Source of the DNA: Flavobacteriales bacterium
Lineage (GTDB): Bacteria > Bacteroidota > Bacteroidia > Flavobacteriales_F > PHOS-HE28
Reading direction: 5' to 3'
Assembly (NCBI GenBank): GCA_016705545.1
Contig: JADIYA010000001.1
Location: forward strand, 806,001-870,000
Length of the DNA: 64,000 bases
Below, in pieces: positions 7,696 to 17,239 of the stretch. Each line of letters starts with the position of its first letter. The stretch's first letter is position 1. Position numbers and translations under genes: made by a program. The notes beneath the pieces were generated by a model. The model worked only from the letters and a program-made list of their open reading frames with translations. It did no database searches and had not been told where the DNA came from.

Positions 7696-10302
7696 CTACC
7701 GGTGCATCCAGCGCTGCGCCTGGCGCGTTCCGTTCGCGCAAGCAGCCACGACTACATAAATCCCCGGCGCAACGCCTCGAAGATCAACAATCGCCGATGG
7801 CCCGCCGGTGGGCGATGACAGCAAATGCTGACCGGTTGCGGTCAGCACATCGAGTCGCCCTGCGCACACATGCGCGAATCGTACGGAGATGGTTCCGGCC
7901 ACCGGCCCAGGCAGGAGTGCGAAGCCCTGAACGGTGCGCGCGGGCTCGGCGATTGCTGTCGGCTCGGCCAAAGGTGTGCTCCACAGGCCCCGGCCGAAGG
8001 TGGCCGCGAAGAGGGTCCCGCTGGTGTAGTGTATCTCCAGATCGTTCACCTGCACACGCGGCATTCCCGTGTCGTAGGGCTCCCAATCGGCCATCCCGGC
8101 ATCCCGGTGGAATACTCCGGCATCGGTGCCGATGTACAGGGCATCGTTGCTGCCGGCCTCGAAGACACCGCAGTTCACCGGCACATTCGGCAATGAGCCG
8201 GATACGTTACTCCACGAAAGGCCGCCATCCTCGGAGCGATGCACCTTGTTGCCGGAGTCGTATCCGCTGATGGTAGCCCAGATGAGCAAGGGGTCATTGC
8301 CGCTCACGAAGATGCTGGACAAGGCAGGACCGGGTTCACCGGTGATCGTACTGACGGGAATAGTTTCCCAATCCGCGCCGCCATTGAATGTCCGATGCAG
8401 CGTGTCGTAGGTGGCGGCGTAGATCACCTGATTGTTCGACGGCGCGATCACCAATGAGCGCAGCTGCGCAGCCGAATTGAAACTGGAAGCCTGCACCCAA
8501 CTATCGCCCTGGTCCGATGACCGCCACACTTCGTTGAACCCGATCAACAAGGTCTCATGGTCCGTCGGATCCATGGCCAAGGGCGTTACCCAAGCACCGG
8601 GGCCGAAACCGTTCTGCTGCACGAAAGAGGTAAAGCCAGGGATATTGTCAGCAACGAGCGTACGATTGGCCCAGTTGTCCGTGGTGCGGTAGAGCAGGCC
8701 CGTAAGCGCACAGGAGTACTGCACATCAGAGTCCACCGGGTCAATGATGCACTCCATGTGGTCCCCCGGGATGTGGTCCGTCCAGGTAGTGCCGGTCATT
8801 TGCTTGAGCCCATTGTCCTGAAGCCCGCATAGCGCCCTGTCCGGCTCGCTCGCCGAAAGGCCCACCTTGTACATCTGGCTGATGCCCATGCCGCTGCTGC
8901 GGTCGTACCAGGTGATGCCTTGGTCGTTGGTGACGTGCAATCCGCCATCGCTGCAGGTGAACACCACTTGCGGAAACTGCGGGTGGAACTGGATGCAATG
9001 CTTGTCGGAGTGCAGGAAGGGCGTGCCGTTGGGATTCTGCTGGGCATTGGTCGTCCACATGCTGTTCAGCTGCCAGCTCGCTCCGGCATCGCCCGTGCGC
9101 CACAGATTGATGCCGCCGATCCATCGGCGGGCGGGGTCCAAGGGATCAATCGCAGCTGCCAGGTCGAAGATGCCCTGGCCTCCACAGCTCGATGCATCGT
9201 ATGACCGGTGGAGCATGTTATTCGAGCAGCTGCCGTCAATGGCCTGGCCGAAGCTCGCGCCGCTGTTGCTCGAATAGTACAAGCCTTCCAGCCCGCCGAG
9301 TCCTTGCGTATCCGCGCAAACGGCCATCACGGCTGTCGGTGCGGCCGGCGTCACAGCCAGCGCGATCCTGCTCGCGCCAGTGAATGCGGTGGCCTGCGAC
9401 CATGTGATGCCCCCATCTGCGGAACGGTGGATCTGCGCATTGCCTGTTGCGCTCAGGGTGCTGGCATAAACCACCTGCGGATCGCCGGGCTTGAACTCCA
9501 TGTCGATGAACCAGCCCGATGCGGCGTTCACCCAGTTGGCTCCACCATCCGTTGTGCGCCAGATGCCATCGGAAGCGGCGGCCAACAGCACTTGCGGGTC
9601 GGTTGGGCTGATGAGCAGGCGGCCGATGAGCTTTTGTGCCACCACATCCATGCTGAGGCCGGTGACGGACCAAGTGGAGCCTCCGTCAATGCTCTTCCAA
9701 ACACCGATGCTCTTCGTGCTGGAAGGGACCACCAATGCTGTTTCGGCATCTCCTGTTGCGATATACAGGATTTCCGGATCGGATGGATGCACCGCGATAT
9801 CGCTCACCCCGAGCACGGGCATGTCGCTGTTGATGGTGCTCCAGTTCATGCCGCCATCGGAGGTCTTCCAAAGCCCCCCGCCCGGTGTGCCCGCCCAGAA
9901 GGTGGCTGCTTCCGAGGGATGAAAGGCCATGCAGTTCACGCGCCCTAAGCCGCCGAAGCCTTGGAACACGAAGCCAGTTGGGCCTTCTTCGGTCCAGTTC
10001 GCGGCCGACTTCGCGCCAGCATGACTGCGCGCTGGAGCCTCGGCGAGGTACTCGGTCCATGCCCGATGCACGGCATTCATCGGAGGGAAGCCGCCCTCGC
10101 GATCCACGCGCGGCTCCCAATAGGCCTCCCATCGCTTGTACTTGTTGAAGCCTGTACCGCGTCCAACGGGCCGGGTGCTGTACAATTCCAGGAACCGCGC
10201 ACGGATCTCCGTGAAGGAAGGGCCCTCCGCCTGCATCCCGCTCGGCTGCGCGATGCAAAGACCTGGAACAAACAGGATGGCAATCAACAGGTGCCTGCGC
10301 AT
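7696..10302 (-). CDS. Secreted Asp-box (BNR/sortilin-like) beta-propeller protein with T9SS sorting domain
   Basis: A large exported protein of about 868 residues. I chose the ATG at 10302, which opens a clean signal peptide (MRRHLLIAILFVPGLCIAQ); the longer frame adds 11 residues. At least eight Asp-box motifs of the SxDxGxTW type can be read (TSDGGMNW, SIDGGSTW, TTDGGANW, SADGGITW, TGDAGASW, TNDQGITW, SSDQGDSW, SEDGGLSW), which predicts one or two beta-propellers like those of sialidase/VPS10 and xyloglucanase families. Catalytic residues cannot be assigned. The C-terminal 75 residues (FALLPGPVAGTISVRF through GIYVVVAACANG) resemble a type A T9SS sorting domain, so the mature protein should be displayed on or released from the surface. 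Confidence 0.88.
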   Translation of the reverse strand: MRRHLLIAILFVPGLCIAQPSGMQAEGPSFTEIRARFLELYSTRPVGRGTGFNKYKRWEAYWEPRVDREGGFPPMNAVHRAWTEYLAEAPARSHAGAKSAANWTEEGPTGFVFQGFGGLGRVNCMAFHPSEAATFWAGTPGGGLWKTSDGGMNWSTINSDMPVLGVSDIAVHPSDPEILYIATGDAETALVVPSSTKSIGVWKSIDGGSTWSVTGLSMDVVAQKLIGRLLISPTDPQVLLAAASDGIWRTTDGGANWVNAASGWFIDMEFKPGDPQVVYASTLSATGNAQIHRSADGGITWSQATAFTGASRIALAVTPAAPTAVMAVCADTQGLGGLEGLYYSSNSGASFGQAIDGSCSNNMLHRSYDASSCGGQGIFDLAAAIDPLDPARRWIGGINLWRTGDAGASWQLNSMWTTNAQQNPNGTPFLHSDKHCIQFHPQFPQVVFTCSDGGLHVTNDQGITWYDRSSGMGISQMYKVGLSASEPDRALCGLQDNGLKQMTGTTWTDHIPGDHMECIIDPVDSDVQYSCALTGLLYRTTDNWANRTLVADNIPGFTSFVQQNGFGPGAWVTPLAMDPTDHETLLIGFNEVWRSSDQGDSWVQASSFNSAAQLRSLVIAPSNNQVIYAATYDTLHRTFNGGADWETIPVSTITGEPGPALSSIFVSGNDPLLIWATISGYDSGNKVHRSEDGGLSWSNVSGSLPNVPVNCGVFEAGSNDALYIGTDAGVFHRDAGMADWEPYDTGMPRVQVNDLEIHYTSGTLFAATFGRGLWSTPLAEPTAIAEPARTVQGFALLPGPVAGTISVRFAHVCAGRLDVLTATGQHLLSSPTGGPSAIVDLRGVAPGIYVVVAACANGTRQAQRWMHR

Positions 10303-10344
10303 GCTCCCGAAGGTAAAGCGCAGCAGCCGGTACATGCGCAGGGC

Positions 10345-10353
10345 TACTTTCGC
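10345..10353 (+). promoter_or_regulatory. Candidate -7 promoter box for the serine hydrolase gene
   Basis: TACTTTCGC lies 14 bases before the ATG at 10368, in the divergent gap to the T9SS propeller gene. It is a one-change match to TAnnTTTG followed by C, the same form seen before trhO. Confidence 0.4.
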
Positions 10354-10367
10354 CGGACCCTTGCATC

Positions 10368-11552
10368 ATGCGCTTCCTGAAGAAACTCCTGCTCTGGTCC
10401 ATCCTCATCATTGGCGGCCTCATCGCGCTGGCCTATGCCACGGGCAATGGCCACATCCCGCGCGGGGTGCGCTACACCTACCTCATCGGCCGCACCAGCC
10501 CGGAGATCGACGACCGCGACTTCTTCCCCTACGCCACCATACCAGCCACCAATCCGCAGCCTTGGCCGCAGGGTGCGCGCTACGGGCAATTGAAACTGAG
10601 CGCTGAGCAGGAGAAGGAGATCACCGATCTGCACAGCGTTGGTTTCGCCGTGTGGCAGAACGACAGCCTGATCTTCGAGCAGTACTGGAACGGCTGGGAT
10701 GCGGACAGCGTGAGCAACAGCTTCAGCGTGGCGAAGAGCTACATCAGCGTGCTCACCGGCATCGCCATGGGCGAAGGGCGCATCAAGAGCGTGTTCCAGC
10801 CGGTGAGCGAGTTCCTGCCTGAGTTCGCCGATAGCTGCCGCGCCAGGATCAACCTGCACCACGTGCTCACCATGAGCACAGGCCTCGATTGGAGCGAGAG
10901 CGGCGCGGACCCCTTCAGCGACAACGCCAAAGGCTATTACGGCACCAATGTGCGCGAGCTCGCGCTCAGTCAGCCCTGCCGCGATGAGCCAGGCAAGGAA
11001 CTCGACTACATCAGCGGCGCCACGCAGATCATGGCCGAAGTGCTCGAAGCCGTGTATGGTAGGCCGCTCGATGAATTGGTACGCGAGAAAGTCTGGGGAC
11101 CACTCGGCTGTGAGCACGATGCCTATTGGGGCAAGGACCGCGAGGATGGCGACTTCAAGGCCTTCTGCTGCCTCTATGCCACCGCGCGCGACTTCGGCCG
11201 CATCGGGCAGCTCTACCTCGACAGCGGCATGTGGCGCGGCAAGCCGGTGATTCCTCGCGAGTATTGGGAGGCGAGCATCACGCCCGCGCGCCTCATGGAT
11301 AAAGGCTCGCCCAATGCGCGCTACGGGTACTTCTGGTGGCTGGCCGAGCTGGGCGGAATGCCCATCCATTACTGCCGCGGATTCCACGGAGAGTACGTAG
11401 TGGTGATCCCGCATGAACGGCTGGTGCTGGTGCGCACCGGCATGAAGCGCGAAGAGGTGAATGCCACCGGCCATCCCTCCGATGTGTTCAAGTGGATCGC
11501 CATCGCGCGGGAGCTGGCCTCGCCGGGGAAACAACCCCAACCTCCCAGGTGA
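10368..11552 (+). CDS. Beta-lactamase-family serine hydrolase, membrane-anchored
   Basis: A 394-residue class C beta-lactamase/penicillin-binding-protein-like hydrolase. An N-terminal hydrophobic segment (LLLWSILIIGGLIALAYA) anchors or exports it. The catalytic SxxK tetrad is SVAK (in NSFSVAKSYISVLTG), and YISG probably supplies the second-motif Tyr; MSTGLDWSESG is also typical. The overall pattern is that of esterases and 6-aminohexanoate-dimer hydrolase-like proteins rather than true resistance enzymes. The substrate cannot be read from sequence. Its stop overlaps a GTG start of the next gene (GTGA), so the two are probably co-translated. Confidence 0.88.
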   Translation: MRFLKKLLLWSILIIGGLIALAYATGNGHIPRGVRYTYLIGRTSPEIDDRDFFPYATIPATNPQPWPQGARYGQLKLSAEQEKEITDLHSVGFAVWQNDSLIFEQYWNGWDADSVSNSFSVAKSYISVLTGIAMGEGRIKSVFQPVSEFLPEFADSCRARINLHHVLTMSTGLDWSESGADPFSDNAKGYYGTNVRELALSQPCRDEPGKELDYISGATQIMAEVLEAVYGRPLDELVREKVWGPLGCEHDAYWGKDREDGDFKAFCCLYATARDFGRIGQLYLDSGMWRGKPVIPREYWEASITPARLMDKGSPNARYGYFWWLAELGGMPIHYCRGFHGEYVVVIPHERLVLVRTGMKREEVNATGHPSDVFKWIAIARELASPGKQPQPPR

Positions 11553-11953
11553 GAAAGGACATCGTGCCACCCAAAGTCGAAGGCGTGGCCATGGCTGTGG
11601 TGCGCGAAGCTGATGAGGAGGGCGCCAATGCTTGGTACGTGTACCTGATCAACCGACGTGAGGTGACGCTCGAGAACGTGCTCATCAGCTCGCGCGGCTA
11701 CGGCGAGATCGAAGGCGAGGAGCGCAAGACCAGTGAGATGCGCCACCACCTGGAGAAACTCGGCCCCAAGAGCTGGGCGCGGATCGAGCGGATCGTGGAA
11801 GAGGTCTTTGCTTTGAGCAACCAGTACTGGCTCAGCTTCTACATCGGTCGCCAGCTGCACGACAAGAAGTACATCTTCCTCGCCGGCAGCATCGACGAGG
11901 CCAACTTCACGAACCTGCCGCTGATGGGGGTAAGGGGAGTGATGATCGAGTAG
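11549..11953 (+). CDS. Conserved Bacteroidota hypothetical protein (134 aa)
   Basis: A small soluble protein of a family common in Bacteroidota, with no assigned function. I place the start at the GTG overlapping the preceding stop, giving MRKDIVPPKVEGVAMAVV; the longer frame from 11492 is entirely inside the upstream gene. Recognisable conserved blocks are WYVYLINRREVTLENVLIS and YWLSFYIGRQLHDKKYIFL near the C-terminus. There is no signal peptide or membrane segment. The product is sometimes mis-annotated as a tRNA-synthetase fragment in related genomes; I see no synthetase motif. Confidence 0.75.
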   Translation: MRKDIVPPKVEGVAMAVVREADEEGANAWYVYLINRREVTLENVLISSRGYGEIEGEERKTSEMRHHLEKLGPKSWARIERIVEEVFALSNQYWLSFYIGRQLHDKKYIFLAGSIDEANFTNLPLMGVRGVMIE

Positions 11954-11960
11954 GCATGGT

Positions 11961-12058
11961 TGCAGGTTGAACCCCTGCAGGTTGGGGGCTGCAGGTTGGC
12001 CGAATCAGCGATCTTCACCAACCCTCAACCTGCTCAATCTTCAACACTCAACCGGTAC
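11961..12058 (+). repeat. Intergenic GCAGGTTG repeat cluster
   Basis: The gap before the exonuclease gene holds three direct copies of GCAGGTTG (11962-11969, 11977-11984, 11991-11998) and, facing them, a complementary block CCAACCCTCAACCTGC (12018-12033) followed by more CTCAACC/TTCAAC units. The arms could fold into alternative hairpins. The same words recur at 30654-30679. Confidence 0.55.
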
Positions 12059-12063
12059 AAGCA

Positions 12064-12777
12064 ATGCGCGACCTCACCAAACTCCTCTTCCTCGATATCG
12101 AGACCGTGCCGCAGACCTACCGCTGGACCGACCTTGATCCGCGCAGCGCGCAGCTCTTCGCCGACAAGACCCGCTACGAGCAGGAGCGCGATGGCAAGTC
12201 CGCTGAGCAGGTCTGGGGCGAGAAAGGCGGCATCCTTGCGGAGTTCGGCAGGATCATCTGCATCGGCGCAGGCAGCCTGCACAAGGAGGCCGATGACTGG
12301 CACCTGCGCGTGACCTCCTACCATGGCGACAACGAATACGACCTTCTCACGCGATTCGCCGAGCTGCTTGACCGCCATTACCGCACTGACGACCATTGGC
12401 TTTGCGCGCACAACGGCAAGGAGTTCGATTTCCCCTGGATCGCACGGCGCTGCATCATCAATCGCATCCAAGTGCCGCGCATCCTCGACATCGGCGGACT
12501 CAAGCCGTGGGAGGTGGGCCATGTGGATACCATGAACCTCTGGAGCTTCGGCGACCGCAAGGCGTACACTTCATTGGCGCTGCTTGCCCACATCCTCGGC
12601 ATCCCCACGCCGAAGGACGATATCACCGGCGCCGATGTGGCCCGCGTGTACTACGAGGACAAGGACCTGGAACGCATCGCTGCGTACTGCAAGAAGGATG
12701 TGGTGGCCACGGCACAACTCTACTTGCGGCTCACGGGCCGGGAACTCATCGCGGAGGAGCGGATCAAAATGGTGTGA
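12064..12777 (+). CDS. Predicted 3'-5' exonuclease related to the PolB exonuclease domain
   Basis: A 237-residue DEDD-type nuclease fold. The first acidic motif is LFLDIETVPQ (Asp and Glu that bind metal), the second is CAHNGKEFDFPWIARR, and the third is RIAAYCKKDVVATAQLYLRL with the final Asp. This corresponds to the stand-alone PolB-like exonuclease family found in many Bacteroidota, thought to act in DNA repair or RNA/DNA end processing. There is no polymerase domain and no signal peptide. Its last 58 bases overlap the convergent GT2 gene on the other strand. Confidence 0.88.
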   Translation: MRDLTKLLFLDIETVPQTYRWTDLDPRSAQLFADKTRYEQERDGKSAEQVWGEKGGILAEFGRIICIGAGSLHKEADDWHLRVTSYHGDNEYDLLTRFAELLDRHYRTDDHWLCAHNGKEFDFPWIARRCIINRIQVPRILDIGGLKPWEVGHVDTMNLWSFGDRKAYTSLALLAHILGIPTPKDDITGADVARVYYEDKDLERIAAYCKKDVVATAQLYLRLTGRELIAEERIKMV

Positions 12778-13553
12778 GCGGGGCTCAGCGCTTGCTCCTG
12801 CTCACGGTAATGCCTGCGGATCCGCCAGAGTTGACTCGGCACGCGGACCCCATCGATCCACTTCACCTTGGAGCCGCCTTGCTCTTGCCAACTGCGCACC
12901 GGCACCTCGGCGATCTCATCATGCGCTTGAGCACGCCCAACGAGGTTCACCACGCGCCAGATCAGCTCAACATCGAATAGCCAACGCGTCAGGAAGGGTT
13001 CAAGGAAGAGCGCTTGCACGCGATCCATGCGCACCAGCTTGGCGCCGCATTGCGTGTCGTAGACCGGCAGCTTAAGCATCTCGCTCACCAAGGTGGCGAA
13101 GAGCCGGCCGATGTAGTGTCGCTTCGCCGAGCGGAGGATGCGAGTGGTGCCCATGAGGTTCACGCGGCTGCCCATGATCAGTGACGGCCGCGCGCCCCTC
13201 ACTCCCTCCAGCAGATGCGCGGCTTCCTCCAAGGGCGTGGCGAGGTCGGCATCGAAATAACCTGCATACCCCGCTTCCGGGAACACCTCGGTCGCGAAGC
13301 GCATGCCTTGGCGCACCGCCTCGCCCTTGCCACCGTTGCAATCAAGCGCGTGCACCTTTATCCGCCCCGGATTCGCCTGTGCCAGGCCCTCCAGCACCGC
13401 ACGCGTGCCATCCGCGCTGCCATCATCCACCAGCACAAGCGACATCCAAGTGTGGGCGCTCACCGTGTCGCTGATGCGCTGCACGGGCAGGCGATCCGCC
13501 TCGTTGTAGCACGGGATCACAAGCACGATCCGTTCACCGCTGGCATCCATCAT
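12720..13553 (-). CDS. GT2 glycosyltransferase, dolichyl/polyprenyl-phosphate glucosyltransferase-like
   Basis: A family 2 glycosyltransferase resembling ALG5/DPG synthases, which move a sugar from a nucleotide donor to a polyprenyl phosphate at the cytoplasmic membrane face. The GT-A core shows LVIPCYNEADRLP, LVDDGSADGT, and the DxD-type DADLATP metal motif; GSRVNLMG and DTQCGAKLV follow, as in ALG5 relatives. I start at the ATG at 13553 (MMDASGERIV), rejecting a 32-residue low-complexity extension. No C-terminal membrane domain is present. It opens the glycosylation island and diverges from the membrane protein gene at 13622. The C-terminal tail runs 58 bases into the exonuclease gene antisense. 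Confidence 0.87.
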   Translation of the reverse strand: MMDASGERIVLVIPCYNEADRLPVQRISDTVSAHTWMSLVLVDDGSADGTRAVLEGLAQANPGRIKVHALDCNGGKGEAVRQGMRFATEVFPEAGYAGYFDADLATPLEEAAHLLEGVRGARPSLIMGSRVNLMGTTRILRSAKRHYIGRLFATLVSEMLKLPVYDTQCGAKLVRMDRVQALFLEPFLTRWLFDVELIWRVVNLVGRAQAHDEIAEVPVRSWQEQGGSKVKWIDGVRVPSQLWRIRRHYREQEQALSPAHTILIRSSAMSSRPVSRK

Positions 13554-13621
13554 TCGGGGGCGAAGATGGCCCATGATCACCCGGGGATTCCTGCCATCGG
13601 CGGCACCGGTATCTTGGCCGC

Positions 13622-14923
13622 ATGCGCCGCATCCCCGTGAACCGCCCATTGGCCGAATGGGAGCGCACGCTGCAGTGGGGGCTTTTCCTGGTGATCCTGC
13701 TCATCAACTGGCACAGCGCATGGCTCGAGCACCGGCACGACCCCTATGAGTTCCTCCGCCACGGCACCGATTCCTTGGGTTACTACCAGTGGCTCCCCTG
13801 CACCATCATTGAGTGGGATTGGACCCGCATGTACTGGACCTACATGCAGGAAAGCGGGCCGTGGATCAGCCTCTTCACCATTGGCGTGGCCGTGCTGGAA
13901 CTGCCCTTCTTCCTGCTCGGGCACTGGGGCGCCTGGGCATTCGGCTACGACCTGAATGGGTTCTCGTCGCCCTATGGCGTGGCCATTATGCTAGGCACCT
14001 CGTTCTACACCGCCACCGGATGCGTGCTGGCCTTCAAGCTGGCCCGGCGATTCAGCGGGACAGCGCCGGCGCTCCTGGCCGTGCTGCTGCTTTATGCCGG
14101 AACGAACCTCTTCTACTATTCCGTGCAGCAGCCGATGATGTCGCACCTGCACTCCTTCTTCCTGATCACGCTTTACGTCTGGTGCGCCTTGCGCGTGCTG
14201 GACGGGCCGCGACCAGTGCATGTGGCAGCGCTTGTGCTCAGCGGGGCCTTGCTCGTGCTCATCCGCCAGCTCAACATCTTCACCTTGCTCTTTCCCCTGC
14301 TCGTGGGCGGCTGGCCGTCCGTGCGCGTGTTCTTCCGGAACCTGGTGGTGCACAAGGCCGCATTCATCATCGCCCTTGTTCTGGCGCTGACGCCATGGGT
14401 GCTGCAGATGATCTACTGGCATTGGGTCACCGGAGAGGCGATTACCTTCACTTACGGCAAGAAGGATGAGCATTTCGACTTCGGGAAGATGGTGCCCGGC
14501 ATGGTGCTCTTCAGTCCGCGCAATGGATGGCTGGTCTATACCCCACTCATGATCCCGGTGCTGATCATGCTGGTGCGCCGTGCGTGGCAAGGCATGGCGC
14601 CCGCCCGGACTGTGCTGCTGCTCGTGTGCCTTACTTGGTTGCTGTACAGTGCATGGTGGTGCTGGTGGCTGGGCGGCAGCTTCGGGCACCGCGGCTTCGT
14701 TGATCTGTATGGCCTGCTGGCCATCCCGCTCGCGTGGCTGCTGCATGCCGTGCTCCAACGCTCCATCCGATGGCGGCTGTCGGCGGCGGTCGCGCTGGTG
14801 GCGGTCATTCAATTCAACCTTGGCCTCACGGAGCTCTACGAGCCGCATTGGTCGGACTTCGGCTGGGATTGGAAGCAGTACTTCGCCAAGGTGAGCGAGG
14901 TGGTTGAGGGGAAGCCCAAGTGA
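13622..14923 (+). CDS. Polytopic membrane protein, GT-C-like (paralog of the 21288-22622 gene)
   Basis: A 433-residue integral membrane protein with about 10-11 hydrophobic segments and a large first loop carrying HGTDSLGYYQWLP, an acidic motif of the kind that GT-C glycosyltransferases use in their first periplasmic loop. A second shared block is SPRNGWLVYTPL. Both blocks recur, diverged, in the protein encoded at 21288-22622 (DASGYYIYLPG and APRNGLLPHAP), so the two are paralogs. Likely role: transfer of a sugar from a polyprenyl-phosphate donor, or an accessory step of that kind; no activity can be proven. The ATG lies only 4 bases after TATCTTGGC, a possible promoter box. Confidence 0.75.
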   Translation: MRRIPVNRPLAEWERTLQWGLFLVILLINWHSAWLEHRHDPYEFLRHGTDSLGYYQWLPCTIIEWDWTRMYWTYMQESGPWISLFTIGVAVLELPFFLLGHWGAWAFGYDLNGFSSPYGVAIMLGTSFYTATGCVLAFKLARRFSGTAPALLAVLLLYAGTNLFYYSVQQPMMSHLHSFFLITLYVWCALRVLDGPRPVHVAALVLSGALLVLIRQLNIFTLLFPLLVGGWPSVRVFFRNLVVHKAAFIIALVLALTPWVLQMIYWHWVTGEAITFTYGKKDEHFDFGKMVPGMVLFSPRNGWLVYTPLMIPVLIMLVRRAWQGMAPARTVLLLVCLTWLLYSAWWCWWLGGSFGHRGFVDLYGLLAIPLAWLLHAVLQRSIRWRLSAAVALVAVIQFNLGLTELYEPHWSDFGWDWKQYFAKVSEVVEGKPK

Positions 14924-14935
14924 TCTCGTACTGCG

Positions 14936-17239
14936 ATGTCCGACCAACGCGACGTTAAGCGACCCGCACTCCGCTCATGGGCTTGGTGGCTGGTGCTCAC
15001 TGCAGCCATGCTGGTGATGATCGCCATGCACGTCGGCAGCGCGCTGAGCAGCCCCAATGCGGTGCTGCTCTCTGCCGATGGTGATGGCCTGAAGAACATG
15101 TTCACCTATGCCTGGCACGCCGAGCATGGTAATTCCCTGCTTCATTTCAGTGGCTCGGGGTACCCTTACGGCGACCACATCTTCTACACCGATGGGCATC
15201 CGCCTTTGGCGTGGCTGATCCAGCACATGCCTTGGTTGAAGCCGTGGAAAGTGGGCCTGCTGAATACGCTGCTGCTGCTTGCTCCACTGGGATGCGCCTG
15301 GGCGCTCTTCGCCATTGGCCGGCGTTGGGGCATGGCTTCATGGGCCGCGGCTACGGCTGCATTCTGCATCAGCATGCTGCAGCCTCAGATCTATCGCTTG
15401 GGCGGCCACTTCGCGCTGGCGCATTGCTGGATGTTCCCGGCCATCTGGTACGCGCTGCTGCGGGCTGGCGATGAGCCGAAGCGCTGGGCCTGGGCCTTTA
15501 GCACCGGCGCGCTGGTGCTGCTCGCCATGCTGGTGCATCCCTACCTGGGCATGATGAGCGCGCTCTTCGTGGCTGCGCTCATCGGCATGCGCGCATTGGT
15601 GAAGTGGGAACCACTGAAGCAGGCACGCACCTACATCGAGGCCGGTGTGATGGCCGTGCTGCCGGTGGTCCTTTTCCTTGCCTTGGCCAATGCCAGCGAC
15701 CGCGTTGCCGACCGGCCCGAAACACCGCCGGGCGCCGAGGCCTATGCCACGCGCTGGCAGAGCCTGCTGATCTCCACGCAGCCACCCATGAGCCAGTGGG
15801 TGCATCCGCTTGAACCCGAGGGCGGCCTCTCGTGGGAGTCCCTTTGCTATGTGGGCATCGCTACGCCCGTGCTCTTGCTGGCCGCTATCGTGGCGCTCCT
15901 CGTGAGCATGAAGAAGTGGGGGCGCACGGCACTGATCCCAGATGAGCCCGCGACCCATCTGCTCGCTGCCATCATCGTCCTGCTCTTCGCCATGAATGTC
16001 TGGGGCAAGTTGCTCGGGGATGCGTTGCCCATGCTGAAGCAATTCCGATCAACGGGCCGGTTCGCGTGGGCCTTCTATTTCGTGTGCCTGCTCTTCTGCG
16101 CCGCTCGCCTGTGGCACTGGCTCGCTGCATCGCACCGGCGCAAGCGTGTTTTGGGCGCTGCCGTGTTCGCCGTGCTGATGGCCACCTATGCCGTGGAGGG
16201 CTGGCCAGTGATGGCCTCCATGTCCGGTTCGATCGGCGGCGCACCCAACTTGTTCGATGCACGGATGCCCGTTGAGCAGATCGACCCGCTGGCGAAAGCC
16301 GTGCGTGAGAGCGGCGCGGCGGCGATCATCCCGTTGCCATTCCCGCACGGCGGTTCGGAACGCTACGCGAAGAGTGCTCCAGAAAGCCTGCATGCCCTGG
16401 CCTACAATGTTGCGTACCGCTCAGGCACGCCTTTGATGGCAGGCAATCTCATCCGCACCTCGTATGAGCACGCGCGGCAACTCCTGGCGCTGCGCGCGCC
16501 GAGGGCCTTCATGAAGCGCGTGGCCGAGGCCGTGCCGCTAACAGCGACGCTGGCCCTGTTGCGGAGCACCGATGGCCTGGAGCCCGAAGAGGACTCGCTT
16601 TGGCGCAAGGGAACACCTGTGCTTGCCAACGCCTCGGGCGAGGTGCGCGTGATCAGCGCTTCGGACTTGTTCGCCTGGGATGGCCCATCGCTGCGCAATC
16701 GATTCAAGGAGAAGCGTGAGTCGATGGTCCGGCAGGACAGCCTATGGCTGGAATCGGAGGCGGATTCAACACCAGCTATCGACCATGTGGCCGGCCCCTT
16801 CAAGGGATACGTGAGCGAGTTCATCCGGTTGTTGGACATCGACGCCGCGCAGCTCGACACCGCCACGACCTACGAACTGAGCGCCGTGGTGCGGGCCATC
16901 GATGGTGATGCCGTGAACTCCTGGCTGATCATCGAGCACGGCGAGCCCGATGGCAAGGTCGATTGGGAGGGCTTCCGCGATGTGCGGTCGATGCCCATGC
17001 AATTGCACGACCGCACCATCGCCGCGATGCCTTTCCGCCCCAAACGGGCGAGCGGGCGCTACCGCGTGATGCTGGGCGGCCCCGAGGAGAACCGATCTCG
17101 CGCGGTGGTGGAGCAGGTGATCTTCCGGCCGCTCTCCATCCAGGTCTGGCGCTCCGATGCCGGCAGGCTGCACTACAACAACATTCCCTTGGACAGCGCA
17201 GCGTACTCCGCGCCGCCGGTCAACCGAAAAGAGCGATGA
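14936..17239 (+). CDS. Large polytopic membrane protein with C-terminal soluble domain (GT-C-like)
   Basis: A 767-residue protein with about 10 membrane segments in residues 15-430 and a soluble C-terminal part of about 330 residues that should face the periplasm. The first loop has an acidic motif (SADGDGLKNMFTYAWH) and a second motif GDHIFYTDGHPPLAWL, consistent with a GT-C fold. The last 160 residues look like a beta-sandwich (FIRLLDIDAAQLDTATTYEL, ASGRYRVMLGG), perhaps carbohydrate-binding. Homologs are usually annotated only as hypothetical membrane proteins. It follows the previous gene by 12 bases and its stop overlaps the next start (ATGA), so genes from 13622 to 20515 form one operon. 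Confidence 0.72.
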   Translation: MSDQRDVKRPALRSWAWWLVLTAAMLVMIAMHVGSALSSPNAVLLSADGDGLKNMFTYAWHAEHGNSLLHFSGSGYPYGDHIFYTDGHPPLAWLIQHMPWLKPWKVGLLNTLLLLAPLGCAWALFAIGRRWGMASWAAATAAFCISMLQPQIYRLGGHFALAHCWMFPAIWYALLRAGDEPKRWAWAFSTGALVLLAMLVHPYLGMMSALFVAALIGMRALVKWEPLKQARTYIEAGVMAVLPVVLFLALANASDRVADRPETPPGAEAYATRWQSLLISTQPPMSQWVHPLEPEGGLSWESLCYVGIATPVLLLAAIVALLVSMKKWGRTALIPDEPATHLLAAIIVLLFAMNVWGKLLGDALPMLKQFRSTGRFAWAFYFVCLLFCAARLWHWLAASHRRKRVLGAAVFAVLMATYAVEGWPVMASMSGSIGGAPNLFDARMPVEQIDPLAKAVRESGAAAIIPLPFPHGGSERYAKSAPESLHALAYNVAYRSGTPLMAGNLIRTSYEHARQLLALRAPRAFMKRVAEAVPLTATLALLRSTDGLEPEEDSLWRKGTPVLANASGEVRVISASDLFAWDGPSLRNRFKEKRESMVRQDSLWLESEADSTPAIDHVAGPFKGYVSEFIRLLDIDAAQLDTATTYELSAVVRAIDGDAVNSWLIIEHGEPDGKVDWEGFRDVRSMPMQLHDRTIAAMPFRPKRASGRYRVMLGGPEENRSRAVVEQVIFRPLSIQVWRSDAGRLHYNNIPLDSAAYSAPPVNRKER

